NCBI RefSeq assembly: GCF_037969725.1 | Contig: NZ_CP150203.1 | Location: 6,439,501 to 6,503,500, forward strand | Direction of reading: 5' to 3' | Length of the DNA stretch: 64,000 nt | DNA from: Paenibacillus sp. FSL W8-0426 | GTDB taxonomy: Bacteria > Bacillota > Bacilli > Paenibacillales > Paenibacillaceae | Shown here: in pieces, positions 52,124 to 60,521 of the stretch | Layout: every line of letters begins with the position of its first letter | Position numbering within the stretch: position 1 is the stretch's first letter | Position numbers and translations under genes: made by a program | Notes under the pieces: generated by a model | Databases searched by the model: none | What the model was told of the DNA's origin: nothing | What the model saw: the letters and a program-made list of their open reading frames with translations, nothing else

Positions 52124-53062
52124 CTACGCATTAAGTGCGCCGATAAACAGTTCCAGGAACGCTTCGGCGTCGACGGCTTCACACACCAACGTGTTCGGCT
52201 TTTGACCGAGACGGTTCTGGAAGTCGCAGACCATTTGGCCATCGCACAGACGGCTCGCCGTTTCCACGTCCACGTAGTACGACTTGCGTTCCACAAGCTC
52301 CGGTGCGAGCGCCACGCCCACCGCCAGAGGATCATGAAGAGCGCACGCGCGTACGCCGTTCATTTGCTCATAACGCCGGATATATATTTCGGTGCTCTGA
52401 GCCACATAACTGCGCAGTACCGGATCGGTCAACCGCCCAATCGCTTCTTCATTCAGCAGCGTCTGGCGCGTAACGTCCAGTCCGACCTGCGTCAGCTTCT
52501 CGAATCCTGCATGCAGCACGATGCGTGCCGCTTCAGGATCAGCGTACGTGTTGTACTCGGCCGTCGGGGTAATGTTTCCGTGTCCGCGCACCACGCCGCC
52601 CATAAAGATGACTTCCTTGACGAGGGACGGCAGCTCCGGGCATTTGGCCAGCGCAAGGGCCAGATTCGTCAGCGGCGCCGTCATAATCAGCGTCACTTCG
52701 CCAGGGTAACGTTTCACCTGTTCAATGATAAAATCCGGTCCAAAGCCTTCTTCTGCACGCTTCGAGCGCGCCGGATCGGGCAAAGCTCCGCCAAGCCCGT
52801 CCTGGCCGTGCACGCGATGTTCGTAATGAGACTGGCGGGTCAATGGACCCGCAGCCCCGGGGATGACCGGAATATCCGTTCCATCCACCAGCTCCAGCAC
52901 TTTGCACGTATTCTCCGTGGCCTGCGCAAGCGATACGTTCCCACAGACCGTTGTGATGCCGAGCATATCGAAGCGGCGGCTTTTGACTGCCAGCAAAATG
53001 GCAAGGGCGTCGTCGATGCCGGTGTCCACGTCCAAAATCATGCGTTTTGTCGTTTCATTCAT
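52124..53062 (-). CDS. Inosine-uridine type nucleoside hydrolase
   Basis: The 312-residue enzyme has the calcium motif LDVDTGIDDALAI (Asp11, 13, 17, 18) and VIFMGGVVRGHGNITPTAEYNTYADPEAARIVL. It splits ribonucleosides into base and ribose. It lies directly after the binding-protein gene (15 bp) and before the permeases, so uptake and cleavage are coupled. No signal peptide is seen, so it acts in the cytoplasm. Confidence 0.93.
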   Translation of the reverse strand: MNETTKRMILDVDTGIDDALAILLAVKSRRFDMLGITTVCGNVSLAQATENTCKVLELVDGTDIPVIPGAAGPLTRQSHYEHRVHGQDGLGGALPDPARSKRAEEGFGPDFIIEQVKRYPGEVTLIMTAPLTNLALALAKCPELPSLVKEVIFMGGVVRGHGNITPTAEYNTYADPEAARIVLHAGFEKLTQVGLDVTRQTLLNEEAIGRLTDPVLRSYVAQSTEIYIRRYEQMNGVRACALHDPLAVGVALAPELVERKSYYVDVETASRLCDGQMVCDFQNRLGQKPNTLVCEAVDAEAFLELFIGALNA

Positions 53063-53077
53063 GGCTTAGTCCCCCAC

Positions 53078-54148
53078 TTATTGCGCGATTTCGCGATTCC
53101 AGCGATCTGTCCATGTTTTTGCCTGTTTGTTGACGAATTCCATATCCAGCTTGTTCAGCTTCTCTACGACGTCCGCGCCGTATGTTACGCCTTCCGCTTC
53201 TTCCGCCGTCAACTCGACCTTGGTGTTTACCGGGGAATCGACTTTGGCTTTGGCCGATTTGGCCTGCACGTCTTGGCTGAGCTGCCAGTTGATGAACTCT
53301 TCGGCGAGCTCTTTGTTTTTGCTGCCTTTGACCACATTGATCGTATTCATAACGGCATATCCGCCTTCGCTAGGCGTTACGAATTTCGCGTTTGGCACGG
53401 CTGCTTTCAGATCTTTGAAGTACATTTCCATGATCGGTCCGCCGGCGATTTCTTCTTGCGAGAACATGTTCACGAACTCCGACGTTTGGGTGTAGAACTT
53501 AACTACATTTCCGCTCAGTTCTTTCAGTTTGGCGAATGCCGCATCTTCATTGAACGTTTGGTTGCTTGCAATGCGGGATGCCGCATCCAGCACCATCGGT
53601 CCGGCCGTTGCCGTAATGTTCGGGATCGTCACGTTGTTTGCGAATGCCGGGTCCCACAGATCGTTCCAAGACGTGACTTCTTTGGATACCAGGTCCGGGT
53701 TGTAGGCGATGCCCAATTGTCCGATCGTGTAGGCAGGGCCGTAATCTTCGCCAAGCGGTGCTTTGGCCATATCGTAAATATCGTTAATGTTCGGAATTTT
53801 GGAACGGTCGATTTTTTCGAACAAACCTTCGTCAATCCCTTGCTGCGCATAGTAGTCCGACAAGTAGATCACGTCGACATCCGATGTGCCCTGGCGAATT
53901 TTGTTCAAGCGTTCGGCATTGTTGCCGACTTCCAACACGATGTCCACATTGTGCTCTTTTTCGAATGGACCGAATACTTCTTCATTAAAGAAATCTTCCG
54001 AAAATCCCCACGTGGAGATCACGAGCTTGGTCGGCGCCGCGCCGCCATTGCTTGAGCCTTCCGCGTTATCCGCGTTGCTTCCGCATCCTGCCAGCAATAC
54101 CGATGTCATCGCTGCTGCTACCAAACCGCTTACCCATGTTTTCCTCAT
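53078..54148 (-). CDS. ABC transporter binding lipoprotein (PotD/iron-type fold) of the nucleoside operon
   Basis: The 356-residue lipoprotein has a signal peptide with the lipobox LLAGC (Cys22) and a type II periplasmic binding fold (KLVISTWGFSEDFFNEEVFGPFEKEHNVDIVLEVGNNAERLNKI, VDVIYLSDYYAQQGIDEGLFEKID). The start at 54148 has GGAGG upstream; the frame runs upstream into the leader but without a good site. It is the first gene of the six-gene operon. Its partner enzymes suggest nucleoside binding, though by fold it belongs with polyamine- and iron-type binding proteins. Confidence 0.9.
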   Translation of the reverse strand: MRKTWVSGLVAAAMTSVLLAGCGSNADNAEGSSNGGAAPTKLVISTWGFSEDFFNEEVFGPFEKEHNVDIVLEVGNNAERLNKIRQGTSDVDVIYLSDYYAQQGIDEGLFEKIDRSKIPNINDIYDMAKAPLGEDYGPAYTIGQLGIAYNPDLVSKEVTSWNDLWDPAFANNVTIPNITATAGPMVLDAASRIASNQTFNEDAAFAKLKELSGNVVKFYTQTSEFVNMFSQEEIAGGPIMEMYFKDLKAAVPNAKFVTPSEGGYAVMNTINVVKGSKNKELAEEFINWQLSQDVQAKSAKAKVDSPVNTKVELTAEEAEGVTYGADVVEKLNKLDMEFVNKQAKTWTDRWNREIAQ

Positions 54149-54192
54149 GTTCCTGATTCCTCCTAGAAATGTGTGTTGGTAAAAAAACAAAA

Positions 54193-54229
54193 AGAAAAGC
54201 ATTCTTGTATTCAACAAGAACACTTTTCT
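54193..54229 (-). terminator. Intrinsic terminator in the leader of the nucleoside operon
   Basis: On the minus strand AGAAAAGTGTTCTTGT/ACAAGAATGCTTTTCT with a 5-nt loop is followed by TTTTGTTTTTTT. It lies 45 bp before the first gene. It either ends the upstream DUF2294 transcript or acts as an attenuator for the operon; I could not recognise an aptamer in 54230-54389. Confidence 0.75.
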
Positions 54230-54389
54230 TCGTAAACAAAGGAAAGCGACACCCGTTACCGGTTCATTCGAGGTTTCCGCTTCAGAATCAATCCGAAGCA
54301 AGACGCCATCGTGCTATGAAATTGTGTAGGACCCGATTCATGCGGTGGAGCGGTTCAATGCACGTTGCTTGCCGACAAGTCGGTCAGCC

Positions 54390-54734
54390 CTATGCTTGCT
54401 CCAGAATCACGTTCGTGATGGCCCACTGCGTGGACGCATCATAATCCCTGAGTACAGCTTCAATTGGCAACCCCATCTGCTGCTCCAACTTGTCCCTGAA
54501 TTTTTTCTTATATAAAACAGACATACGGAAGTCCACTTCCAGCTTCAAGCCGGGGGCCTCCCCTTCCAGGGCGTCGGAGCGCGGCGAACGTCGGTGTTTG
54601 GCATAGAAGGTCACGATGTTCTGATCGATCGTCACTCTCAGGAGAGTCGTCCCGAATCCGAACAGTTCCTTCGAAATTTCATTGTAGAACTGGCACATTT
54701 TTTTCTTGCTTTCATTGCTGTCCAGTCGTTCCAT
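54390..54734 (-). CDS. DUF2294 family protein
   Basis: The 114-residue protein matches the small DUF2294 family by pattern (NEISKELFGFGTTLLRVTIDQNIVTFYAKHRRSP, FRMSVLYKKKFRDKLEQQMG). The function of the family is unknown. The ATG at 54734 follows GGGTGAG, and a good promoter lies upstream. It is followed after about 160 bp by the terminator before the nucleoside operon. Confidence 0.8.
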   Translation of the reverse strand: MERLDSNESKKKMCQFYNEISKELFGFGTTLLRVTIDQNIVTFYAKHRRSPRSDALEGEAPGLKLEVDFRMSVLYKKKFRDKLEQQMGLPIEAVLRDYDASTQWAITNVILEQA

Positions 54735-55105
54735 TGAACTCACCCACATCATTTACTACCGTACATTCGACGTGTTAACACGATTGATTATACATAAATG
54801 TCCGGGTTTGGGCAACCCAAAAGATCAATATAACCAACATTGCACCTACAAAAAGCGAACATTTAACATTATATGATCAGTATTTGTCACATTTTCACGA
54901 TTATAGGAAACCGTGACTTCCTACCTCAAATCATGCCCTCTCGGCACCTAATCTATCCAAAGGCATGAATATTGATATGGTGATCGCTACTGCGGACGAT
55001 CCGTCGGTGATTACCCCAAAAGCATGGACAAACTTCTGCAACAACCGTTAAAATGGGACAAAATGTACGCCAATTATCTAAAATATGGAATCGGAGGTTT
55101 GAAAC
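54735..55105. other. 371-bp AT-rich divergent region
   Basis: Only the promoter of the DUF2294 gene (54787-54815) could be placed. The right part must contain the promoter of the zinc-ribbon gene, but no clear pair of boxes was found. Open frames across this stretch look like chance. Confidence 0.5.
54787..54815 (-). promoter_or_regulatory. Promoter of the DUF2294 gene
   Basis: On the minus strand TTGCCC (54810-54815), 17 bp, TATAAT (54787-54792). Confidence 0.7.
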
Positions 55106-55972
55106 ATGAAATGCCCTGTTTGCAATCATGAAAACGCAAATGCACGCTTTTGTGAAAAGTGCGGCTCCAAACTTGCTCCAGGCGAGCCTTTGACTGAAAC
55201 AAGGAAGATGGATGAAAGATTGGAGCCTGCGGCTGAGGCAGAATCCGGGTACACGCATTGGTCCAGTACGCAGGAGCCATTTTCCGCGTCCCCCTCGTCT
55301 TCTCCATCCGTCTCGGCACAGCCTTCCGCATCCGGTGACAAGGACAACAATCAATGGAGCAATGTACTGCAGAATGAAAAAGTTCAACAAGCCAAAGAAG
55401 TAAGCAAGCAATACCTGTCTTATTTTCTGAGTGTGATGGCCCGCCCTTATCAGACGATGAAAACGGTCGGTGAACAACATGCCCTGAACGGACTTTTAAC
55501 CATGGCACTTGTCATCCTGCTGGTCTCCTTATTCTTTTTGCAAACCTTCAGTGCCTACAATTTTTCGAGCTTGTTCTTGGGCGGATTCGTTCGTCCGTTG
55601 ATCTTTACCGCCGTAACGCTGGCTGCTGCGCTCGTTTTGATCTACGCCGTGTTGAAAATGGAAAAGCTCGCTTTTCATGCGAAGACCCTCGTCGCCCAAT
55701 TTGGCAGTTTGCTTGTCCCTGCTGCAGCCTCGCTCATTGTAGCCAACGTGTTTGTGTTTATTTCATTTTCCATCGCATTCTATTTATTTGTTGTTTCTTA
55801 TATTATTATTTTTGTGGCGCTGAATGCGGTGCTGTTTCATTATCCGCTCAATCGTTCTGCGGCCGCAATGGACAGCCTTTACAGTGTATTGATTGCAAAC
55901 GTCGTGCTGTTCTATATCATGTACCGTTTGCTCGCTGCAACCATTTTCGGCATGATCGGCATGTTGTTCTAG
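55106..55972 (+). CDS. Zinc-ribbon membrane protein (DUF6574-like)
   Basis: The 288-residue protein starts with a zinc ribbon (MKCPVCNHENANARFCEKCGSKL, four cysteines), followed by a polar Ser/Ala/Pro linker and, from about residue 128, five to six hydrophobic helices. GGAGG precedes the ATG. Proteins of this layout occur in Bacillota but have no defined role; the zinc ribbon probably sits in the cytoplasm. Confidence 0.82.
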   Translation: MKCPVCNHENANARFCEKCGSKLAPGEPLTETRKMDERLEPAAEAESGYTHWSSTQEPFSASPSSSPSVSAQPSASGDKDNNQWSNVLQNEKVQQAKEVSKQYLSYFLSVMARPYQTMKTVGEQHALNGLLTMALVILLVSLFFLQTFSAYNFSSLFLGGFVRPLIFTAVTLAAALVLIYAVLKMEKLAFHAKTLVAQFGSLLVPAAASLIVANVFVFISFSIAFYLFVVSYIIIFVALNAVLFHYPLNRSAAAMDSLYSVLIANVVLFYIMYRLLAATIFGMIGMLF

Positions 55973-56062
55973 CCTTTTGTACGCTATATAAGTACATATT
56001 GTTTAAGAAGTTCTCACCGCATGTTCTATCATGCGGATGGAGGACTTCTTTCGTCTACGGGA

Positions 56063-56101
56063 TTGCGCTTTCCGTACCATTTACACTACAATATGTAGTG
56101 T
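56063..56101 (+). promoter_or_regulatory. Promoter and BlaI-type operator of the DUF3105 gene
   Basis: TTGCGC (56063-56068), 18 bp, TACAAT (56087-56092). The -10 element lies inside the perfect dyad ACACTACAATATGTAGTGT (56083-56101). The core ACTACAATATGTAGT matches the operator at 16382-16396 (read on its minus strand) at 13 of 15 positions. Confidence 0.72.
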
Positions 56102-56132
56102 TCAATCCTATTATAGAAAGCCGAGGACTCCC

Positions 56133-56888
56133 ATGGACCATAACATGAATGACATGCAAATGATGCAGATGAACCATGAAGCCGCCACCATCTCCTACCT
56201 GTGGCTGATGATCGGGGGCATAGCCTTGCTGCTGGCTATCGCAGCCTACGTTTGGGCGTTTCGAATCAAAGGCTCCGTAATGGCGCATTCCAAGAAACAG
56301 GAGCGGGCAGCGATTAAGAAAAAAAGCCGTTCCATCCGACTGGCAGCCCATATTACACTGGCGGCATCGCTAATTTTGATGGGGGTATACGCTCTTCAAG
56401 GAGCGAATACGAAATACGACGTTTCCGATCTGGACGCAAACGCCGATATCGAAGTCACTAACGATGCTTATTATGGCGCAGAGCATACGGAAGATCCTAT
56501 TTCATACGAGATGAACATACCCACTTCGGGACCGCACAATCCTCATGACATCAAGTTTGGATTCTATACCGATTTTCCGGGGTATCCTTATCTCGTCCAT
56601 AATCTGGAGCATGGGGATATCATTATTTATTACCGTGAAGACGCAAGCGAGATGATCAAGGAACATCTCAAATATTTCGCCAACTTCCGCAAGGCTGGTT
56701 CCGGCATTCTCGCCGTGCCCAACCAAGATATTCCGGAAGGGAGCGAGTTCGTCGTCACCGCCTGGACCAAAACGATGAACTTGCCCGCATATGACGAAGC
56801 CAAAATCGGCACGTTCATTAACCGCTATATCAACCAGGGACCGGAGAAAATCCCCCCTTCCGTTCGGCAAGGCGGCGGAACCATGTAA
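56133..56888 (+). CDS. DUF3105 family membrane protein with Met/His-rich N-terminus
   Basis: The 251-residue protein has a Met/His-rich start (MDHNMNDMQMMQMNHE), a first membrane helix about 20-40, a second about 68-86, and an outside DUF3105 domain with SGPHNPHDIKFGFYTDFPGYPYLVHNLEHGDIIIYY and FVVTAWTKTMNLPAYD. The family has no known function. The N-terminal Met/His pattern could bind copper or another soft metal (inference). I start at 56133, behind GAGGA and the operator/promoter. The BlaI-type dyad before it suggests control by the repressor at 15948-16364. Confidence 0.85.
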   Translation: MDHNMNDMQMMQMNHEAATISYLWLMIGGIALLLAIAAYVWAFRIKGSVMAHSKKQERAAIKKKSRSIRLAAHITLAASLILMGVYALQGANTKYDVSDLDANADIEVTNDAYYGAEHTEDPISYEMNIPTSGPHNPHDIKFGFYTDFPGYPYLVHNLEHGDIIIYYREDASEMIKEHLKYFANFRKAGSGILAVPNQDIPEGSEFVVTAWTKTMNLPAYDEAKIGTFINRYINQGPEKIPPSVRQGGGTM

Positions 56889-56924
56889 TACGGCAGCAAG
56901 CGCAGACCGACTCAATTTTAAAAA

Positions 56925-56971
56925 AAGCCGCAAACAGCACCGGAATAAAACTCCGGTCTGTAGCGGCTTTC
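56925..56971. terminator. Bidirectional terminator between DUF3105 and the second nucleoside hydrolase
   Basis: Stem AAAGCCGC/GCGGCTTT with an inner ACCGGA/TCCGGT stem; T-runs follow on both strands, and the flanking genes converge. Confidence 0.85.
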
Positions 56972-57014
56972 TTTTATGAATGTCACGACATGGTGCGCTG
57001 TGGCAGCGCAGTAA

Positions 57015-57968
57015 TTAATAACGCTGCGGAGCAGCCTTTTTGCCCAGGTCGGTCATGTATGTGAAGAATGCTTCAGGGTCCGTGTCATAGACGAGCTGTA
57101 CCGGACGTCCGTCCGCTTGCTCTACCGTACGGCCTTGGCTCGGACCATCCGGAATCACGACGCAGTTGACCGTTTTTTTCTTCACGATATCTTCGCGTCC
57201 CACGGAAGCCGTTGTTAACACGTCCCACAGATAGTACGTGGAGTTCGTCTCGCTGTACACAAGCGGCGGACATCCTGCATAACAGTTGCCGATGAAATCC
57301 ACGCCTTCATAGCGGCGTTCGGAAGCCCAGCGTTTGCGCACGGCTGGCGTCAGCGGCACTTTGTTCGTACTTTCCAGTGCCACCAGGTCGATCTGGATGC
57401 TGCTCTCCCATACGCGGTAAGCTGCCTCCGGATCCCAGAAGACGTTCCATTCCGCGGTGCCGTCGTGTTCAGGCTCCTCGACGTTCCCTTTTTCGAATGT
57501 GCCACCCATCCATACGAGCTTCTCGATTTTCTCTTCGATGTCCGGTGCTTCATCCAAAGCGCGTGCCAGGTCGGTCAGCGGGCCGGTAAAGAGCAGGAGC
57601 GTCTTGCCTTCCGTATTGCGTACTTTTTCAATCAAATGTTTATGGGCAGGAATGGTGGACAGCGGTGCTTCCATCTTTCCGGATTCGTTCAGAATCGGCA
57701 ATGCATCTACATAAAATGAGTGCAATCTCCACGCCGCAGGGAACGGGTTTTTCCCTCTGGAATTGGATTTCGAAACTTCGATCTCATACGAACCGAAACG
57801 GTCGATGATTTTGCGGCTCGCATCGGTCGCCGGCTCCAGATATCCGTCTGCCGGAATTACCGATACCCCGGTTACGTGTACATTGTCCATTTGCAAAAGC
57901 ATAAACAACGAAACGAGGTCGTCCACGCCGCCGTCATGGTTAAAGTAAACATTCAACTTGTTGGTCAT
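57015..57968 (-). CDS. Nucleoside hydrolase, second paralogue
   Basis: The 317-residue protein has the calcium motif VYFNHDGGVDDLVSLFML (Asp12, 16, 17) and LVWMGGTFEKGNVEEPEHDGTAEWNVFWDPEAAYRVW. It differs clearly from the hydrolase at 52.1-53.1 kb, so it may cleave other nucleosides. I use the ATG at 57968 (MTNKLNV); the ribosome site is rather far upstream. It follows the MMPL gene on the same strand, but a promoter at 58044-58073 suggests separate transcription. Confidence 0.88.
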   Translation of the reverse strand: MTNKLNVYFNHDGGVDDLVSLFMLLQMDNVHVTGVSVIPADGYLEPATDASRKIIDRFGSYEIEVSKSNSRGKNPFPAAWRLHSFYVDALPILNESGKMEAPLSTIPAHKHLIEKVRNTEGKTLLLFTGPLTDLARALDEAPDIEEKIEKLVWMGGTFEKGNVEEPEHDGTAEWNVFWDPEAAYRVWESSIQIDLVALESTNKVPLTPAVRKRWASERRYEGVDFIGNCYAGCPPLVYSETNSTYYLWDVLTTASVGREDIVKKKTVNCVVIPDGPSQGRTVEQADGRPVQLVYDTDPEAFFTYMTDLGKKAAPQRY

Positions 57969-58043
57969 TGCTTGTTTTTCATCCTTCCTCTGGTGTCCCA
58001 TTGATGTTGAACAGGTCCGTCCGCCCTAGCCGACGTTACCTCT

Positions 58044-58073
58044 ATTATGTCCCAAAACCCATGCGCGCGTAAA
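58044..58073 (-). promoter_or_regulatory. Probable promoter of the second nucleoside hydrolase gene
   Basis: On the minus strand TTTACG (58068-58073), 18 bp, CATAAT (58044-58049). Confidence 0.55.
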
Positions 58074-58075
58074 CC

Positions 58076-60310
58076 TTAGACGGACTCGGTCTGCTTCTCT
58101 CGTGCTTTCTCGGGTACGGGAACGTACCTGCCGGGCCAGAAGGACCATTTGCCGAGCAGCGTCGTAATCGCAGGGACCAGGAAAGGCCTTACGAGGAACG
58201 TATCCAGCAGCACGCCCGCTGCGGTAATGATGCCGAACTGCACCAGCACCTGAATCGGAAGCGTTGCAAGCACGGCAAACGTGCCGGCCAGAATAAGCCC
58301 GGCGGACGTGATCACTGACCCGGTCTCTCCCACGCCTTCCTTGATCGCCTGGCGAAGAGGCATCGTTTTGCGTTTTTGCCAGATGCTCGAAATCATGAAA
58401 ATGTTGTAGTCCTCGCCGAGCGCCACCAGGAAAACGAACGAATACAGCGGGATTGCGCCCTGAATGGCATCTGCGCCTAGGCCGTAATGAATGATTAGCC
58501 AGCCCAGCCCCAGGGCCGAGAAATAGGACAGAACCACCGTCAGGATCAGGTACGCCGTAGCCACGACTGAACGCAGGTATAACAGCAGCAACAGCGTAAT
58601 CATGCCAATGACGACCGGAATGATGATGCGTGCATCGCGTTCACCGGCCGTTTCGATGTCATATTGCTCTGCCGTCTGGCCGTGGATCCATACGCGGCTG
58701 GACGAACCGTCGACTCCGGCGTCGGTCAGTGCCTGTTCCGCAGTTGCCCGGAGATCCGGAATATGCTGCATGGCTTCCATCGAATACGGATTCAGATTGA
58801 ATTCGACGTCGTACCCCGTCATGTTGGCGTTCTCGGCCCCTTGCTGCGGTTCGCCAACCTTGCTCACATAATCAAGGGCCTCCAGCCGCTGCTTCAATTC
58901 CGTATTTTTGCCTCCGGCATCGACGATCACCTTCGCCGGAGCAAGCTCCCCTTGCGAAAATTGTTCGCCGATGATCGTAAAACCTTCGCGGGAAGGCACG
59001 TCTTCCGGGAAGGAGGACAACAAGTCATACGTGAATTTGATTTGACTGGAGAAGGATGCAAGCCCCCCCAGGAGCACCAGTGTGACGATCAGAACCGTCC
59101 AAGGCTTCGTGATCACTGTGCGGCCGATCCAGCTTTCCCGGATTTTGCGCGGTGCTGGAGCCGGTTTGCCTTTTTTGCGGGCCCGTTCGGCCTCCATCTC
59201 ATGCGTGCGCGGAACGAACGGATAGAACGAACCCCGCCCAAAGATGGCCAGCAGCGCCGGTACCAGCGTCAGACTTGCGATAAACATAATGAAGATGGAC
59301 AGACTGAAAGGAACGGCAAAACGTTGGTATGCCCCGTATTCGGCCAACAGCAGCACCAGCAGCGCCGCCACAACCGTGAACCCGCTCATCGCAATCGCGC
59401 CGGAAGAACCGGTGATGGCTTGGAAGAGTGCTTTTCGTTTGTCCGGTTCATGATACAGGATTTGGCGGAACCTTGAAATGAGGAACAGACAATAATCCGT
59501 ACCTGCGCCGAACAGCAGCACGGTCATGATCGAGATGGACTGCGCGTCCACCGTAATCCAGCCTTTGTCGGCCATGAAGCCCAAAATCGGGCTGGTTACC
59601 ATATAGGCGAAACCTACCGCAATAATCGGAATGATCGCGAGCACTGGCGAACGGTAGATCAGAAGCAGCAGCACGAGCACAAGAAGTACCGTAGCGATGA
59701 GCAGCGACACGTCCGCCGACGCAAACAGGCCGCTCGCATCGATCGAGATGCCAACCGGGCCGGTCACGCGTGCACTCAGCGTTCCATTCGAATCGTCAAC
59801 GGCCACCGTGAATGGGTTGCTGCCGAAAATATCCTCGGTTTTCCGTTCCAGCCCTTTAATGCCTTCCTTGAGCTGACCGGAGTCTGCCGTCTCATTGAAA
59901 AACAGCGGCATTACGAGTGTGCTGCCGTCTTCAGACAACTGCCCTTTGATCGCCTGCGGCGGCAGTTGATACAGCGGAACGACGGTTTGCTGCTGTTCCA
60001 CCGGGTCCTGGTCCAGCCGCTCGGTCAATGCCTGAATCTGTTCAATCTGCCGATCCGTCAGGCCGCCGGCTTGATGCCACACAATCAATGCGGGCAGTCC
60101 TTGCCCGCCCGGAAATTCCCGCCCGGCAACGGCAGCTGCCTGCACCGAAGGCTTCGATTCGTCCAGATCCTGTGCGTTGTTTGTTTCACGATCGCCTACT
60201 GCCGGCCATATAACCCCTAGCAGCACAGCTACAACAATCCATACCACCAAGGTGATCCATTTACTTCGTTTGCCCGCAACAAAACGGCCGTAGCCTGAAC
60301 CTTCCTGCAT
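58076..60310 (-). CDS. MMPL family (RND-type) membrane transporter
   Basis: The 744-residue protein has two repeats of a membrane helix, an outer domain and five more helices, as in MmpL/YdfJ proteins. Typical segments are SISIMTVLLFGAGTDYCLFLISRFRQIL in the first half and YSFVFLVALGEDYNIFMISSIWQKRK in the second. It probably exports a lipid, peptide or drug using proton flow. A TetR gene is divergent 211 bp away, so it is likely the target of that repressor. Confidence 0.92.
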   Translation of the reverse strand: MQEGSGYGRFVAGKRSKWITLVVWIVVAVLLGVIWPAVGDRETNNAQDLDESKPSVQAAAVAGREFPGGQGLPALIVWHQAGGLTDRQIEQIQALTERLDQDPVEQQQTVVPLYQLPPQAIKGQLSEDGSTLVMPLFFNETADSGQLKEGIKGLERKTEDIFGSNPFTVAVDDSNGTLSARVTGPVGISIDASGLFASADVSLLIATVLLVLVLLLLIYRSPVLAIIPIIAVGFAYMVTSPILGFMADKGWITVDAQSISIMTVLLFGAGTDYCLFLISRFRQILYHEPDKRKALFQAITGSSGAIAMSGFTVVAALLVLLLAEYGAYQRFAVPFSLSIFIMFIASLTLVPALLAIFGRGSFYPFVPRTHEMEAERARKKGKPAPAPRKIRESWIGRTVITKPWTVLIVTLVLLGGLASFSSQIKFTYDLLSSFPEDVPSREGFTIIGEQFSQGELAPAKVIVDAGGKNTELKQRLEALDYVSKVGEPQQGAENANMTGYDVEFNLNPYSMEAMQHIPDLRATAEQALTDAGVDGSSSRVWIHGQTAEQYDIETAGERDARIIIPVVIGMITLLLLLYLRSVVATAYLILTVVLSYFSALGLGWLIIHYGLGADAIQGAIPLYSFVFLVALGEDYNIFMISSIWQKRKTMPLRQAIKEGVGETGSVITSAGLILAGTFAVLATLPIQVLVQFGIITAAGVLLDTFLVRPFLVPAITTLLGKWSFWPGRYVPVPEKAREKQTESV

Positions 60311-60369
60311 GTTTGTTTCATCTCCTTTATTTCAGCAGCGTATGACCGTATGTGTGAAAAATCATAGAA

Positions 60370-60385
60370 ATGAACCGTCGGTCAT
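60370..60385. promoter_or_regulatory. Candidate TetR operator
   Basis: ATGAACCGTCGGTCAT contains the palindrome ACCG-T-CGGT with near-symmetric ATG/CAT flanks and lies between the divergent MMPL and TetR genes. No other feature is placed in 60311-60521. Confidence 0.45.
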
Positions 60386-60521
60386 CGTACAATCGAATTA
60401 ATTATATATACCGGAAGGTTAATTATGCAATTGATATTTTTGTGAACGCCGTTGCCTATACTTTACCGTCCGGAACATGTACAATCTAATGATGCATAAT
60501 CCCATGGAAAGAGGTATCTCC

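Noticed and set aside
52202..54055. 617-codon plus-strand frame opposite the nucleoside hydrolase and binding protein
   Set aside because: It spans two recognised genes and their junction, and shows no family pattern.
54230..54389. Purine or guanidine riboswitch before the nucleoside operon
   Set aside because: The conserved core segments of those aptamers could not be found on the minus strand.
54953..55508. Minus-strand frames over the start of the zinc-ribbon gene
   Set aside because: They oppose the four-cysteine zinc ribbon and lack start signals.
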